A DNA stretch of 64,000 nucleotides from Pseudomonas sp. F(2018) (GTDB taxonomy: Bacteria > Pseudomonadota > Gammaproteobacteria > Pseudomonadales > Pseudomonadaceae). The notes beneath the pieces were generated by a model. The model made no database searches, was not told the origin of the DNA, and saw only the letters and a program-made list of their open reading frames with translations. The stretch lies in the NCBI RefSeq assembly GCF_005508865.1, contig NZ_SCOM01000002.1:620001-684000 (forward strand). Direction: 5' to 3'. Position numbers and translations under genes: made by a program. Below are positions 49,699-60,846 of this stretch, piece after piece. How positions within the stretch are numbered: position 1 is the first letter of the stretch; each line of letters begins with the position of its first letter.

Positions 49699-49743
49699 TT
49701 TGGGCCATGTAATCGGGCGGAGAAGTCTGGAAATCGGATTATG

Positions 49744-49758
49744 TTGTTTTAATAACAA
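49744..49758. promoter_or_regulatory. HexR operator upstream of edd
   Basis: TTGTTTTAATAACAA matches the published Pseudomonas HexR consensus TTGT-N7/8-ACAA exactly, with N7. HexR released by keto-deoxy-phosphogluconate is known to control edd. The hexR gene is in this window. A second, weaker half-spaced match (TTGT-N6-ACAA) is at 49807-49820. Confidence 0.7.
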
Positions 49759-49786
49759 GATAAATCTGTTTTTACTGGCTTTGCCT

Positions 49787-49820
49787 TTGTTGTAGTCTGC
49801 TTCGGTTTGTATAAAAACAA
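49787..49820 (+). promoter_or_regulatory. Possible edd promoter and Crc/Hfq A-rich motif
   Basis: TTGTTG (49787-49792) and TATAAA (49810-49815) are 17 nt apart and could form a sigma-70 promoter, although this leaves a short leader of about 22 nt. AAAAACAA (49813-49820) fits the AANAANAA motif bound by Hfq/Crc in catabolite repression and lies just before the edd ribosome site. If this promoter were used, part of the motif would not be transcribed, so one of the two calls may be wrong. Confidence 0.35.
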
Positions 49821-49843
49821 GATATTCAACCGGAGTCGATGCC

Positions 49844-51670
49844 ATGCATCCGCGTGTTCTTGAAGTCACCGAGCGCCTGATCGAGCGCAGTCGCGCCACC
49901 CGCGCACGCTACCTGGCGATGATCCATGCGGCCGCCAGCGAGGGGCCTGTGCGCGGCAAGCTGCAGTGCGCCAACTTTGCCCACGGGGTTGCCGGTTGCG
50001 GTAGCGGCGACAAGCAGCGCCTGCGCCTGATGGACTCGGCCAACGTTGCTATCGTCACCGCCTACAACGACATGCTCTCGGCCCATCAGCCCTATGAGGT
50101 GTATCCCGAGCAGATTCGCCAGGCCTTGCGCGACATCGGTTCGGTCGGCCAGGTCGCCGGTGGCGTGCCGGCCATGTGCGATGGCGTGACCCAGGGCGAG
50201 CCGGGCATGGAGATCGGCATCGCCAGCCGCGAAGTGATCGCCATGTCCACCGCGGTGGCGCTGTCGCACAACATGTTCGACGCCAACCTTTGTCTGGGCA
50301 TCTGCGACAAGATCGTCCCCGGCCTGCTGGTCGGCGCCCTGCGCTTCGGCCACCTGCCGACCATTTTCGTGCCGGCCGGGCCGATGCCCTCGGGGCTGTC
50401 CAACAAGGAGAAGGCCGAGGTGCGCGAGCGCTACGCCGAGGGCAAGGCCAGCCGCGACGAGCTGCTCGCCTCGGAAATGGCCGCCTACCACAGCCCCGGT
50501 ACCTGCACCTTCTACGGCACCGCCAACACCAACCAGATGCTGATGGAGATCATGGGCCTGCACCTGCCGGGCGCCTCCTTCGTCAACCCGGGCACGCCGC
50601 TGCGCGATGCCCTGACCCGCGAGGCGGCGCAGCAGGTGGTGCGCCTGACCCGCCAGGGCGGGCAGTTCCTGCCGCTCGGCGAGATCATCGACGAGCGCGT
50701 GCTGGTCAATTCCATCGTCGCCCTGCACGCCACCGGCGGCTCGACCAACCATACCCTGCACATGCCGGCGATCGCTCAGGCGGCCGGTATCCAGCTGACC
50801 TGGCAGGACATGGCCGACCTCTCCGAGGTGGTGCCGACCCTGGCCCACGTCTACCCGAACGGCAAGGCCGACATCAACCATTTCCATGCCGCCGGCGGCG
50901 TGGCGTTCATGGTTCGCCAGCTGCTGGATGCCGGGCTGCTGCATGAGGACGTCAACACCGTGATGGGCCGCGGCCTGCGCCGCTACACCCAGGAGCCGTT
51001 CCTCGAGGACGGCCAGCTGGTGTGGCGGGAAGGGCGCAGCGAGAGTCTGGACGAGAGCATCCTGCGCCCGCTGGAGCGGCCGTTTTCCGCCGAGGGCGGC
51101 CTGCGCGTGATGGTCGGCAATCTTGGGCGCGGCGTGATGAAGGTCTCCGCCCTGGCGCGCGAGCACTGGGTGGTCGAGGCGCCGGCGCGGGTGTTCCATG
51201 ATCAGCAGGAACTGGCCGATGCCTTCAAGGCTGGCGAGCTCGAGCGGGACCTGGTGGCCGTCATGCGCTTCCAGGGCCCGCGCTTCAACGGCATGCCCGA
51301 GCTGCACAAGATGACGCCGTTCCTGGCCGTGCTGCAGGATCGCGGTTTCAAGGTGGCGCTGGTCACCGACGGTCGTATGTCGGGCGCCTCGGGCAAGGTG
51401 CCGGCGGCGATCCATGTCTGCCCCGAGGCCTATGATGGCGGCCCGTTGGCGCGTGTGCGCGACGGTGACATGATTCGCGTCGATGGCGAGTCCGGTACCC
51501 TGCAGGTGCTGGTCGATCCCGTCGAGCTGGCGGCCCGCGAGCTGGCTACGCCGCCTGGTGGGCAGGGCGTGGGCTGCGGCCGCGAGCTGTTCGCCTTCAT
51601 GCGCGCCTCGTTCAGCTCGGCCGAGCAGGGCGCCAGTGCATTCACCTCGTATCTGGAGACGCTGCGTTGA
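49844..51670 (+). CDS. edd: Edd, 6-phosphogluconate dehydratase
   Basis: Edd converts 6-phosphogluconate to 2-keto-3-deoxy-6-phosphogluconate, the first dedicated Entner-Doudoroff step. The 608-residue protein is a full-length IlvD/Edd-family dehydratase: [60 protein letters not shown], and [18 protein letters not shown]. Conserved Cys in AMCDG and LCLGICDK fit Fe-S cluster binding. CGGAG lies upstream of the ATG at 49844. It is coupled to glk by a 4-nt overlap. The usual divergent gap-1 gene is absent from its upstream side. Confidence 0.97.
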   Translation: MHPRVLEVTERLIERSRATRARYLAMIHAAASEGPVRGKLQCANFAHGVAGCGSGDKQRLRLMDSANVAIVTAYNDMLSAHQPYEVYPEQIRQALRDIGSVGQVAGGVPAMCDGVTQGEPGMEIGIASREVIAMSTAVALSHNMFDANLCLGICDKIVPGLLVGALRFGHLPTIFVPAGPMPSGLSNKEKAEVRERYAEGKASRDELLASEMAAYHSPGTCTFYGTANTNQMLMEIMGLHLPGASFVNPGTPLRDALTREAAQQVVRLTRQGGQFLPLGEIIDERVLVNSIVALHATGGSTNHTLHMPAIAQAAGIQLTWQDMADLSEVVPTLAHVYPNGKADINHFHAAGGVAFMVRQLLDAGLLHEDVNTVMGRGLRRYTQEPFLEDGQLVWREGRSESLDESILRPLERPFSAEGGLRVMVGNLGRGVMKVSALAREHWVVEAPARVFHDQQELADAFKAGELERDLVAVMRFQGPRFNGMPELHKMTPFLAVLQDRGFKVALVTDGRMSGASGKVPAAIHVCPEAYDGGPLARVRDGDMIRVDGESGTLQVLVDPVELAARELATPPGGQGVGCGRELFAFMRASFSSAEQGASAFTSYLETLR

Positions 51671-52620
51671 AACTGGCCCTGGTAGGCGATATCGGCGGGA
51701 CCAATGCGCGCTTCGCCCTGTGGCGCGACGAGCAGCTGGCGTCGGTGCGGGTGCTGGCGACTGCCGACTTCGCCACGCCGGAACAGGCGATCGGCCGTTA
51801 CCTCGATGACCTCGGCCTGGCGCCGGGCAGCATCGGCTCGGTGTGCCTGGCGGTGGCCGGGCCGGTGGGCGGCGAGCATTTCCGCTTCACCAACAACCAC
51901 TGGCGCCTGAGCCGCGGCCCGTTCTGTAAAGTGCTGCAGGTCGATGAGCTGCTGCTGGTCAACGACTTCACCGCCATGGCCCTGGGCATGACCCGCGTGG
52001 CCGAGCACGAGCGCATACAGATCTGCCCCGGCGTGGCCGAGCCGGGCAGCCCGGCCGTGGTGATCGGCCCCGGCACCGGCCTGGGCGTTGGCACGCTGCT
52101 GCCCCAGGGCGAGGGGCGCTGGCAGGCGCTGCCGGGCGAGGGCGGGCATGTCGATTTGCCCATCGGCAGCCCGCGCGAGGCGCAGTTGTGGCAGCAACTA
52201 TTCAATCAGCTGGGTCATGTGCGCGCCGAAGATGTGCTCAGCGGCAACGGCCTGCTGCAACTCTATCTGGCCATGTGCACGGTGGACGGCCATACGCCGC
52301 TGCTGAATTCCCCGGCGCAGATCACCGCCGCGGCGCTGGCCGGCGAGGCGCTGGCGGTGCAGGTGCTGGACCAGTTCTGCGCCTGGCTCGGTCGGGTGGC
52401 CGGCAACAACGTGCTGACCCTCGGCGCCCGTGGCGGCGTGTACATTGTCGGCGGCGTGGTGCCGCGTTTCGCCGCGTTCTTCCAGGGCAGTGGCTTCCAG
52501 CGCGCCCTGTCCAGCAAGGGCTGCATGAGCGGATACTTCGAGGGTGTTCCGGTATGGCTGGTAACGGCCGAGTATCCTGGCCTGGAAGGTGCCGGCGTAG
52601 CGTTGCAGCAACACCGGTAA
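51667..52620 (+). CDS. glk: Glk, glucokinase
   Basis: Glk phosphorylates internal glucose to glucose-6-phosphate with ATP. The 317-residue protein starts at the TTG at 51667, overlapping the edd TGA, and has the N-terminal phosphate motif [14 protein letters not shown], catalytic Asp in [12 protein letters not shown], the second phosphate motif [13 protein letters not shown], and the sugar-binding GEGGHVDLP. The length and motifs match the proteobacterial Glk (ROK-unrelated) group. A longer start is not possible without entering edd. Confidence 0.95.
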   Translation: MKLALVGDIGGTNARFALWRDEQLASVRVLATADFATPEQAIGRYLDDLGLAPGSIGSVCLAVAGPVGGEHFRFTNNHWRLSRGPFCKVLQVDELLLVNDFTAMALGMTRVAEHERIQICPGVAEPGSPAVVIGPGTGLGVGTLLPQGEGRWQALPGEGGHVDLPIGSPREAQLWQQLFNQLGHVRAEDVLSGNGLLQLYLAMCTVDGHTPLLNSPAQITAAALAGEALAVQVLDQFCAWLGRVAGNNVLTLGARGGVYIVGGVVPRFAAFFQGSGFQRALSSKGCMSGYFEGVPVWLVTAEYPGLEGAGVALQQHR

Positions 52621-52665
52621 GATCGGCATTGCCTGGGTAACCCCAAAAGAACAAGGACGGCGGAC

Positions 52666-53403
52666 GTGAGCCAAGCCGGAAAATCCATTCTCCTGGTCGA
52701 CGACGACGAGGAAATCCGTGACCTGCTCCAGGTCTATCTCAGTCGCGCCGGCTTCCAGGTGCGCGCCGTGGCCGATGGTGCGGCGTTCCGTCAGGCCCTG
52801 GGCGAAGCCATCGCCGACCTGGTGATTCTCGACGTGATGCTGCCCGACGAGGACGGTTTCAGCCTGTGCCGCTGGATGCGCCAGCACCAGCGCTTCGCCC
52901 AGGTGCCGATCATCATGCTCACCGCCAGCTCCGACGAGGCCGACCGGGTCATCGGCCTGGAACTGGGCGCCGACGACTATCTGGGCAAGCCCTTCAGCCC
53001 GCGCGAACTGCAGGCACGGATCAAGGCGCTGCTGCGGCGTGCCGGTTTCGGCCAGGAGCGCGGTACGGTCGAAGTGCTGGCCTTCGACGAGTGGCGCCTG
53101 GACATGATCAGCCACCGCCTGTTCCACCTCGATGGCGAGGAGGTGATTCTCTCCGGCGCCGACTTCGCCCTGCTCAAGCTGTTCCTCGATCACCCACAGC
53201 AGATCCTCGACCGCGACACCATCGCCAACGCCACCCGTGGCCGCGAAGTGATGCCGCTGGAGCGCATCGTCGACATGGCGGTCAGCCGCCTGCGCCAGCG
53301 CCTGCGCGATACCGGCAAGGCGCCGCGGCTGATCCGCACCGTGCGTGGTTCCGGCTACCTGCTCGCGGCCAGCGTCACTGCGCATGCCGGCGCTGCGCTC
53401 TAG
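52666..53403 (+). CDS. gltR: GltR, OmpR-type response regulator for glucose uptake
   Basis: The 245-residue regulator has a receiver domain (ILLVDDDEEIRDLL, phosphoacceptor D56 in VILDVMLPDEDGF, Lys in GKPFSPREL) and a winged-helix DNA-binding domain (about 145-240, ending RLIRTVRGSGYLLAASV). In P. aeruginosa GltR with GtrS controls glucose transport genes such as gtsA and oprB. The GTG at 52666 has AAGGA upstream, 45 nt after glk. Its last 20 nt overlap gtrS. Confidence 0.92.
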   Translation: MSQAGKSILLVDDDEEIRDLLQVYLSRAGFQVRAVADGAAFRQALGEAIADLVILDVMLPDEDGFSLCRWMRQHQRFAQVPIIMLTASSDEADRVIGLELGADDYLGKPFSPRELQARIKALLRRAGFGQERGTVEVLAFDEWRLDMISHRLFHLDGEEVILSGADFALLKLFLDHPQQILDRDTIANATRGREVMPLERIVDMAVSRLRQRLRDTGKAPRLIRTVRGSGYLLAASVTAHAGAAL

Positions 53404-54841
53404 GTTGCGCCGGCTGTTGCCGGTACCGCGCTCGCTGCTCGGGCGCATGCTGCTGTTGACCCTGCTGGTGGTGCTGGTGGCGCAGGCGCTGTCGAGCCTG
53501 ATCTGGGTTTCGCAATTGCGCGCCAGCCAGATGGATGGCCTGCTGACCAGCACGCGCAGCCTGGCCCACTCCATGTCTGCCAGCGTCAGCTACTTCCGCT
53601 CGCTGCCGCTGGGCTTTCGGCCGATGGTGCTGGACCAGCTGCGCAGCATGGGTGGTACGCGCTTCTTCGTCTCGCTCAACGACAAGCCGCTGGACATGCA
53701 GGTGCTGCCGGAAACTCCGCGCAAGCGCGCGGTGCTGGCCGAGGTCGACGCCGTGTTGCGGCAGAATCTGGGGCGCAACGTCGACCTGCTGGTGCAGTTC
53801 GTCAGCCCTGAGGACCTGCGCATCTTCAATGGCGAGCTGAAGCTCGACGAGGTGCCGCGCTCCTGGGCGCATTACGCGCTGAGCCTGGAGCCGCTGAATC
53901 CGCCGGTGCTGGTGACGCAGATCCGGATCGCGCCGAACGAATGGCTGTACCTGGCCTCGCTGATGCCGGCGCCCTACGTCAGCCTGGAAGATGAGGGCCT
54001 GCCGATGCAGCAGGTGTGGTTCATCTTCCTCACCAGCAGTTTCCTGCTGCTGTTCATCGGCATCCTCGTGCACTGGCAGAGCCGGCCGCTCAAGCGCTTG
54101 GCCTCGGCCGCGCGGGAAATGTCGCTGGGCGCCAGCGTCGAGCCGGTGGAGGAGGCGGGCGGCAGCGAGGTGGTGGAGGTCAGTCGGGCCTTCAACACCA
54201 TGCGCGAGCGCATCAGTCGCTACCTGAGCGAGCGCAGCCAGCTGTTCAGCGCGATTTCCCATGACCTGCGCACGCCGATCACGCGTCTGCGCCTGCGTGT
54301 GGAGCTGCTCGAGGATGAGGCCCTGCAGGCCAAGTTCAGCCGCGATCTCGATGACCTGGAGCTGCTGGTCAAGGGCGCGCTGCAGTGCGTGAAGGACACC
54401 GATATTCACGAGAACATCGAGCAGGTCGATCTCAACCACCTGCTGCACGGCCTGATCGAGCCCTACCTGGGCAACGGCCAGGTGACTCTGCAGGGCGCGG
54501 CCCAGGGCAGTTACCCGGGCAAGCCGCTGGCCTTGCGGCGCTGCATCGGCAACCTGGTGGACAACGCGCTGAAGTACGGCCAGCGCGCGCACCTGCATAT
54601 CGAGGACGACCGCACGGCCTTCGTCCTGCATGTGGATGACGAGGGGCCGGGCGTGCCCGAGCAGCGGCTGGAGCAGGTGTTCGAGCCGCATTTCCGCCTC
54701 GCCGGTCAGCAGCAGGGCTACGGCCTGGGTCTGGGTATCGCGCGCAGCCTGGCGCACAGCCATGGCGGCGAGGTGACCCTGCAGAACCTGCGCGAGGGCG
54801 GCCTGCGGGTGACGCTGCGACTGCCGCGCCTGGTGGCCTGA
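53384..54841 (+). CDS. gtrS: GtrS (GltS), sensor histidine kinase for sugar response
   Basis: The 485-residue kinase has a first membrane helix (about 20-45, LGRMLLLTLLVVLVAQALSS), a periplasmic sensor (about 46-210), a second helix (about 212-232), a HAMP-like region, the phospho-His H293 in AISHDLRTPITRLRL, and an HATPase domain (GNLVDNALKYG, DEGPGVPEQRLEQ, GLGLGIARSLAHSHGG). GtrS senses 2-ketogluconate and 6-phosphogluconate in P. aeruginosa. I chose the ATG at 53384, which overlaps gltR by 20 nt; an earlier GTG-type start is possible. Confidence 0.92.
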   Translation: MPALRSRLRRLLPVPRSLLGRMLLLTLLVVLVAQALSSLIWVSQLRASQMDGLLTSTRSLAHSMSASVSYFRSLPLGFRPMVLDQLRSMGGTRFFVSLNDKPLDMQVLPETPRKRAVLAEVDAVLRQNLGRNVDLLVQFVSPEDLRIFNGELKLDEVPRSWAHYALSLEPLNPPVLVTQIRIAPNEWLYLASLMPAPYVSLEDEGLPMQQVWFIFLTSSFLLLFIGILVHWQSRPLKRLASAAREMSLGASVEPVEEAGGSEVVEVSRAFNTMRERISRYLSERSQLFSAISHDLRTPITRLRLRVELLEDEALQAKFSRDLDDLELLVKGALQCVKDTDIHENIEQVDLNHLLHGLIEPYLGNGQVTLQGAAQGSYPGKPLALRRCIGNLVDNALKYGQRAHLHIEDDRTAFVLHVDDEGPGVPEQRLEQVFEPHFRLAGQQQGYGLGLGIARSLAHSHGGEVTLQNLREGGLRVTLRLPRLVA

Positions 54842-54860
54842 TTGGCTTCGCTCCCGTCCG

Positions 54861-54875
54861 CGGCGGCGGCCGCCG
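54861..54875 (+). terminator. GC-rich hairpin after gtrS
   Basis: CGGCGG (54861-54866) and CCGCCG (54870-54875) form a 6-bp stem with a 3-nt loop, followed by GTTCTCTCTTGG. It lies 20 nt after the gtrS stop and could end the edd-gtrS transcript. Quality is moderate because the downstream run is interrupted. Confidence 0.4.
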
Positions 54876-55083
54876 GTTCTCTCTTGGGTGCTGCCGCGGG
54901 GCCGCTCTAATGCCCGTCCTGCGCTGCGCGTCGCCAAGTTATCTGCGCATGCCACCATCCGGATACAAATGCCGCGCTTATGTAACCGTTCGGTGACGTT
55001 CGCGCATCCCTTTGTTACCCGCCGCGAGAGGCGGCGTGGTTAGACTTCAATGCAAGCGCAAGCACCATGACTTGCACTGGCAT

Positions 55084-55091
55084 AACAACAA
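55084..55091 (+). promoter_or_regulatory. Crc/Hfq A-rich motif at the gtsA ribosome site
   Basis: AACAACAA fits the AANAANAA motif and lies just upstream of the AAAGG ribosome site (55093-55097). The rest of the 263-nt region before gtsA shows no promoter I can defend; it should also hold the GltR binding site. Confidence 0.55.
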
Positions 55092-55104
55092 TAAAGGTAC
55101 TTCC

Positions 55105-56358
55105 ATGAACGCGATCTCCCGCCTGGCCGTTGTCGTTTCCCTCGCCTCGTTGTTCCCTCTTTCCGCCCTTGCCGGTGAAGTCGAAGTCCTGCACTGGTGG
55201 ACCTCGGGTGGCGAAAAGCGCGCAGCCGATACGTTGCAGAAACTGGTCGAAGACAAGGGCCACACCTGGAAAGACTTCGCCGTCGCCGGTGGTGGTGGTG
55301 AAGCCGCCATGACCGTGCTGAAGACCCGCGCCGTGTCCGGCAACCCACCGTCCGCCGCGCAGATCAAGGGGCCGGACATCCAGGAGTGGGGCGAGCTGGG
55401 CCTGCTCACCGAGCTGGACGAGGTCGCCAGCGAAGGCAAGTGGGACAGCCTGCTGCCCAAGCAGGTGGCCAGCGTCATGAAGTACGACGATCACTACGTG
55501 GCCGTGCCGGTCAACGTGCACCGGGTCAACTGGTTGTGGATCAACCCCGAGGTGTTCAAGAAGGCCGGCGCCACGCCGCCGACCACCCTCGACGAGTTCT
55601 TCGCCGCCGCCGACAAGCTCAAGGCCGCCGGTTTCATCCCGCTGGCCCACGGCGGCCAGCCCTGGCAGGACGGCACCGTGTTCGAGGACCTGGTGTTCGC
55701 CATCCTCGGCCCGCAGGGTTACCACAAGGCCTTCGTCGAGCAGGACAAGGCGACGCTGACCGGCGACAAGATGGTCGAAGTCTTCGCCACCCTGAAGAAG
55801 CTGCGCGGCTATATCGACGCCGATGCCGCCGGCCGCGACTGGAATACCGCCGCGGGCCTGGTGATCAACGGCAAGGCCGGCATGCAGATCATGGGCGACT
55901 GGGCCAAGAGCGAATGGACCGCCGCCGGCAAGGTTGCCGGTCAGGATTACCAGTGCCTGCCGTTCCCCGGCACCCAGGGCAGCTTCGCCTACAACATCGA
56001 CTCCCTGGCGATGTTCAAGCTCAGCGATGAAGACAACCGCAAGGCGCAGAACGACCTGGCGCGCACCGTCATGTCGCCGGAGTTCCAGCAGTTCTTCAAC
56101 CAGAACAAGGGCTCCATCCCGGTGCGCCTGGACCAGGACATGAGCAGCTTCGACAGCTGTGCCCAGCAGTCGATGAAGGACTTCAAGGAGGCCGCCGCCG
56201 GTGACGGCCTGCAGCCGAGCCTGGCCCACGGCATGGCCGCCTCCAGCTACGTGCAGGGCGCGGTGTTCGACGTGGTCACCAACTTCTTCAACGACCCGGC
56301 CGCCGACCCGAAGAAGGCCGCCCAGCAACTGGCTGCCGCCATCGAAGCGGTGCAGTAA
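55105..56358 (+). CDS. gtsA: GtsA, glucose ABC transporter periplasmic binding protein
   Basis: The 417-residue protein has a Sec signal peptide (to about residue 23, ALAGEVEVL) and a family-1 solute-binding fold ([20 protein letters not shown], and [20 protein letters not shown]). Orthologues bind glucose and related sugars in Pseudomonas. The ATG at 55105 follows AAAGG by 7 nt; an open frame further upstream is not coding. The gene is followed by a hairpin-rich spacer before gtsB, which may make it more abundant than the membrane subunits. Confidence 0.95.
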   Translation: MNAISRLAVVVSLASLFPLSALAGEVEVLHWWTSGGEKRAADTLQKLVEDKGHTWKDFAVAGGGGEAAMTVLKTRAVSGNPPSAAQIKGPDIQEWGELGLLTELDEVASEGKWDSLLPKQVASVMKYDDHYVAVPVNVHRVNWLWINPEVFKKAGATPPTTLDEFFAAADKLKAAGFIPLAHGGQPWQDGTVFEDLVFAILGPQGYHKAFVEQDKATLTGDKMVEVFATLKKLRGYIDADAAGRDWNTAAGLVINGKAGMQIMGDWAKSEWTAAGKVAGQDYQCLPFPGTQGSFAYNIDSLAMFKLSDEDNRKAQNDLARTVMSPEFQQFFNQNKGSIPVRLDQDMSSFDSCAQQSMKDFKEAAAGDGLQPSLAHGMAASSYVQGAVFDVVTNFFNDPAADPKKAAQQLAAAIEAVQ

Positions 56359-56365
56359 GGCGCCT

Positions 56366-56558
56366 GCGGCCGTCACCTAGACGGCCGCTGTCGTAGGGCG
56401 GGCCCGGCCCGCCGTTTCCCTGGTTTTCGATTCCGGGTGCATGCCTCGCGGCATGCGCTGTGGGAACGGTCGCGCCGATTTTCTGCCGGCGCGCACCGGG
56501 TAGGGCGGGTGCAACCCGCGTTCTGCAATACCGATGGAGATGCGGGCTGCACCCGCCC
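56366..56558. repeat. REP-like inverted repeats between gtsA and gtsB
   Basis: The 225-nt spacer contains several hairpins: GCGGCCGT with ACGGCCGC (56366-56388), GTAGGGCGGGCCC with GGCCCGCC (56393-56413), GCATGCC with GGCATGC (56439-56456), and a large pair, GGGCGGGTGCA (56503-56513) with TGCACCCGCCC (56548-56558), 11 bp perfect. The GTAGGGCGGG core resembles pseudomonad REP elements. As in malE-malF of E. coli, they may protect gtsA mRNA. Confidence 0.7.
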
Positions 56559-56583
56559 GGCATCCGTGCCACTGGAGTCACCC

Positions 56584-57492
56584 ATGAGTTCTATCGCAGT
56601 TTTCGCCAAGGCATCGCCGTTCGATGCGCTGCAGCGCTGGCTACCCAAGCTGGTGCTGGCGCCGAGCGTGCTGATCGTGCTGGTCGGCTTCTACGGCTAC
56701 ATCCTGTGGACCTTCCTGCTGTCCTTCACCAACTCGCGCTTCATGCCCAGCTACAAGTGGGTTGGCCTGCAGCAGTACGAGCGCCTGCTGGACAACGATC
56801 GCTGGTGGGTAGCCAGCCACAACCTGCTGGTGTTCGGTGGTCTGTTCATCGCCATCAGCCTGGTGCTCGGCGTGTTCCTGGCGGTGCTGTTGGACCAGCG
56901 CATCCGCCGCGAAGGCTTTATCCGTACCGTCTACCTGTACCCCATGGCGCTGTCGATGATCGTCACCGGCACGGCCTGGAAATGGCTGCTCAACCCCGGC
57001 CTGGGCCTGGACAAGCTGATGCGCGACTGGGGCTGGGAAGGCTTCCGCCTGGACTGGCTGGTGGACCCGGACCGGGTCGTCTACTGCCTGGTGATCGCCG
57101 CCGTGTGGCAGTCCTCGGGCTTCGTCATGGCGCTGTTCCTCGCCGGCCTGCGCGGCGTCGATCAGTCGATCATCCGCGCCGCCCAGGTCGATGGCGCCAG
57201 CCTGCCGACCATCTATCTGCGCATCGTCCTGCCGAGCCTGCGCCCGGTGTTCTTCAGCGCCCTGATGATCCTCGCCCACATCGCCATCAAGAGCTTCGAC
57301 CTGGTGGCGGCGATGACGGCCGGCGGCCCCGGCTACTCCTCCGACCTGCCGGCGATGTTCATGTACGCCCACACCTTCACCCGCGGCCAGATGGGCCTCG
57401 GCGCGGCGAGCGCGATGCTGATGCTCGGCGCCGTGCTGGCGATCATCGTGCCGTACCTGTATTCCGAACTGAGGAACAAGCGCCATGACTAG
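56584..57492 (+). CDS. gtsB: GtsB, glucose ABC transporter permease
   Basis: The 302-residue inner-membrane permease has six hydrophobic helices and the EAA-type loop near 204-223 (AAQVDGASLPTIYLRIVLPS), which contacts the ATPase. It belongs to the MalF-type sugar permease family. From the ATG at 56584, GGAG lies about 7 nt upstream; the longer open frame upstream runs through the REP spacer. Its last 8 nt overlap gtsC. Confidence 0.94.
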   Translation: MSSIAVFAKASPFDALQRWLPKLVLAPSVLIVLVGFYGYILWTFLLSFTNSRFMPSYKWVGLQQYERLLDNDRWWVASHNLLVFGGLFIAISLVLGVFLAVLLDQRIRREGFIRTVYLYPMALSMIVTGTAWKWLLNPGLGLDKLMRDWGWEGFRLDWLVDPDRVVYCLVIAAVWQSSGFVMALFLAGLRGVDQSIIRAAQVDGASLPTIYLRIVLPSLRPVFFSALMILAHIAIKSFDLVAAMTAGGPGYSSDLPAMFMYAHTFTRGQMGLGAASAMLMLGAVLAIIVPYLYSELRNKRHD

Positions 57493-58330
57493 CCTGGCCG
57501 GGAAATCTTCCTTCAGCCTCAGTCGGGCAGCGGTCTACGCGACCCTGATCGTCGCCTGCGCGGTCTACCTGATCCCGCTGCTGGTGATGCTGCTGACCAG
57601 CTTCAAGACGCCCGACGACATCCGCACCGGCAACCTGCTGTCGCTGCCGGACGTGTTCACCCTGATCGGCTGGGTCAAGGCCTGGGACAGCGTCGGCGGC
57701 TACTTCTGGAATTCGGTGAAGATCGCCGTGCCGGCGGTGCTGATCTCGACCTTGCTCGGTGCGCTCAACGGCTACGTGCTGTCGATGTGGCGCTTCAGGG
57801 GCTCGCAGCTGTTCTTCGGCCTGCTGCTGTTCGGCTGCTTCCTGCCGTTCCAGGTGGTGCTGCTGCCGGCGTCCTTCACCCTCGGCAAGTTCGGCCTGGC
57901 CAACACCACCGCCGGCCTGGTGCTGGTCCACGTGGTATACGGCCTGGCCTTCACCACGCTGTTCTTCCGCAACTTCTACGTCAGCATCCCGGACGCCCTG
58001 GTGCGTGCGGCGCGCCTGGATGGCGCCGGGTTCTTCACCATCTTCGGGCGGATCCTGCTGCCCATGTCGGTGCCCACCATCATGGTCTGCCTGATCTGGC
58101 AGTTCACCCAGATCTGGAACGACTTCCTGTTCGGCGTGGTGTTCGCCAGCGGCGACAGCCAGCCCATCACCGTGGCCCTCAACAACCTGGTCAACACCAG
58201 CACCGGGGCCAAGGAATACAACGTCGACATGGCCGCCGCGATGATCGCCGGCCTGCCCACCCTGCTGGTCTACGTGCTGGCCGGCAAATATTTCCTGCGC
58301 GGGCTCACGGCCGGCGCCGTCAAAGGCTGA
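57485..58330 (+). CDS. gtsC: GtsC, glucose ABC transporter permease
   Basis: The 281-residue partner permease is of the MalG type, with six helices and the ATPase-contact loop VRAARLDGAGFFTIFGRILL near 172-191. The start lies inside the end of gtsB (8-nt overlap). With GtsB it forms the transmembrane channel for glucose. It ends 11 nt before gtsD. Confidence 0.94.
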   Translation: MTSLAGKSSFSLSRAAVYATLIVACAVYLIPLLVMLLTSFKTPDDIRTGNLLSLPDVFTLIGWVKAWDSVGGYFWNSVKIAVPAVLISTLLGALNGYVLSMWRFRGSQLFFGLLLFGCFLPFQVVLLPASFTLGKFGLANTTAGLVLVHVVYGLAFTTLFFRNFYVSIPDALVRAARLDGAGFFTIFGRILLPMSVPTIMVCLIWQFTQIWNDFLFGVVFASGDSQPITVALNNLVNTSTGAKEYNVDMAAAMIAGLPTLLVYVLAGKYFLRGLTAGAVKG

Positions 58331-58341
58331 GGTAACGATCC

Positions 58342-59496
58342 ATGGCAACCCTCGAACTGCGCAACGTCAACAAGTGCTATGGCAGCGGCCTGGCGGACAC
58401 CCTCAAGGACATCGAGCTGTCGATCGACTCGGGCGAGTTCCTGATCCTGGTCGGTCCGTCCGGCTGCGGCAAATCCACCCTGATGAACTGCATCGCCGGC
58501 CTGGAGGACATCAGCGGCGGGGCGATCCTAGTCGACGGCGCCGACATCAGCGCGCAGAGCCCCAAGGATCGCGACATCGCCATGGTGTTCCAGTCCTACG
58601 CGCTGTACCCGACCATGACCGTGCGCGACAACATCGCCTTCGGCCTGAAGATCCGCAAGATGGCGCCGGCCGACATCGAGGCCGAGGTGGCTCGGGTGGC
58701 CAAGCTGCTGCAGATCGAGCATCTGCTGATGCGCAAGCCCGGCCAGCTCTCCGGCGGCCAGCAGCAGCGCGTGGCCATGGGCCGGGCGCTGGCGCGGCGG
58801 CCGAAGATCTACCTGTTCGACGAGCCGCTGTCGAACCTCGACGCCAAGCTGCGCGTGGAGATGCGCACCGAAATCAAGCTGATGCACCAGCGCCTGAAGA
58901 CCACCACGGTCTACGTCACTCACGACCAGATCGAGGCCATGACCCTGGGCGACAAGGTGGCGGTGATGAAGGACGGGGTGATCCAGCAGTTCGGTACCCC
59001 GCAGCAGATCTACAACGACCCGGCCAACCTGTTCGTCGCCAGCTTCATCGGCTCGCCGCCGATGAACTTCATCCCGCTGCGCCTGCAGCGTCGCGATGGC
59101 CAGGTCTGGGGCCTGCTCGACAGCGGCCAGGCCCGCTGCGAACTGCCGCTGGGCGCGCTGGAGGAGGGCATGGAGAGCCGCGAAGTGATCCTCGGTGTGC
59201 GCCCGGAGCAGATCCAGCTGGCCGGCGGCAGCGAGCTGCCCTCGATCCGCGCCGAGGTGGAAGTCACCGAGCCGACCGGGCCGGACACCCTGGTGTTCGT
59301 CAGCCTCAACCAGACCAAGGTCTGCTGCCGCCTGGCGCCCGATGCGGCGCCGCAGGTGGGCGACAGCCTGGTCCTGCAATTCGATCCCGACAAGACCCTG
59401 CTGTTCGACGCGCAAAGCGGCGAGCGGCTGGGCCTGCCGGGAAAGACCCGCGCCAGTGAACGCACGACCAACGTCGCGCGCTTCATCGGGCGCTGA
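58342..59496 (+). CDS. gtsD: GtsD, glucose ABC transporter ATPase
   Basis: The 384-residue MalK-type ATPase has Walker [12 protein letters not shown]-loop VFQSYALYP, signature [15 protein letters not shown], Walker [13 protein letters not shown], switch [10 protein letters not shown], and a C-terminal regulatory OB-type region (about 240-384). The protein powers uptake with GtsABC. MalK-type ATPases can be shared with other sugar transporters. A hairpin follows the stop. Confidence 0.95.
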   Translation: MATLELRNVNKCYGSGLADTLKDIELSIDSGEFLILVGPSGCGKSTLMNCIAGLEDISGGAILVDGADISAQSPKDRDIAMVFQSYALYPTMTVRDNIAFGLKIRKMAPADIEAEVARVAKLLQIEHLLMRKPGQLSGGQQQRVAMGRALARRPKIYLFDEPLSNLDAKLRVEMRTEIKLMHQRLKTTTVYVTHDQIEAMTLGDKVAVMKDGVIQQFGTPQQIYNDPANLFVASFIGSPPMNFIPLRLQRRDGQVWGLLDSGQARCELPLGALEEGMESREVILGVRPEQIQLAGGSELPSIRAEVEVTEPTGPDTLVFVSLNQTKVCCRLAPDAAPQVGDSLVLQFDPDKTLLFDAQSGERLGLPGKTRASERTTNVARFIGR

Positions 59497-60825
<1,329 letters not shown>

Positions 60826-60846
60826 CCGGGCAGGAGTGGCGTCGTC

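Noticed and set aside
49486..49752. 88-codon frame across the 4.5S RNA gene
   Set aside because: It overlaps the conserved SRP RNA; no protein signature.
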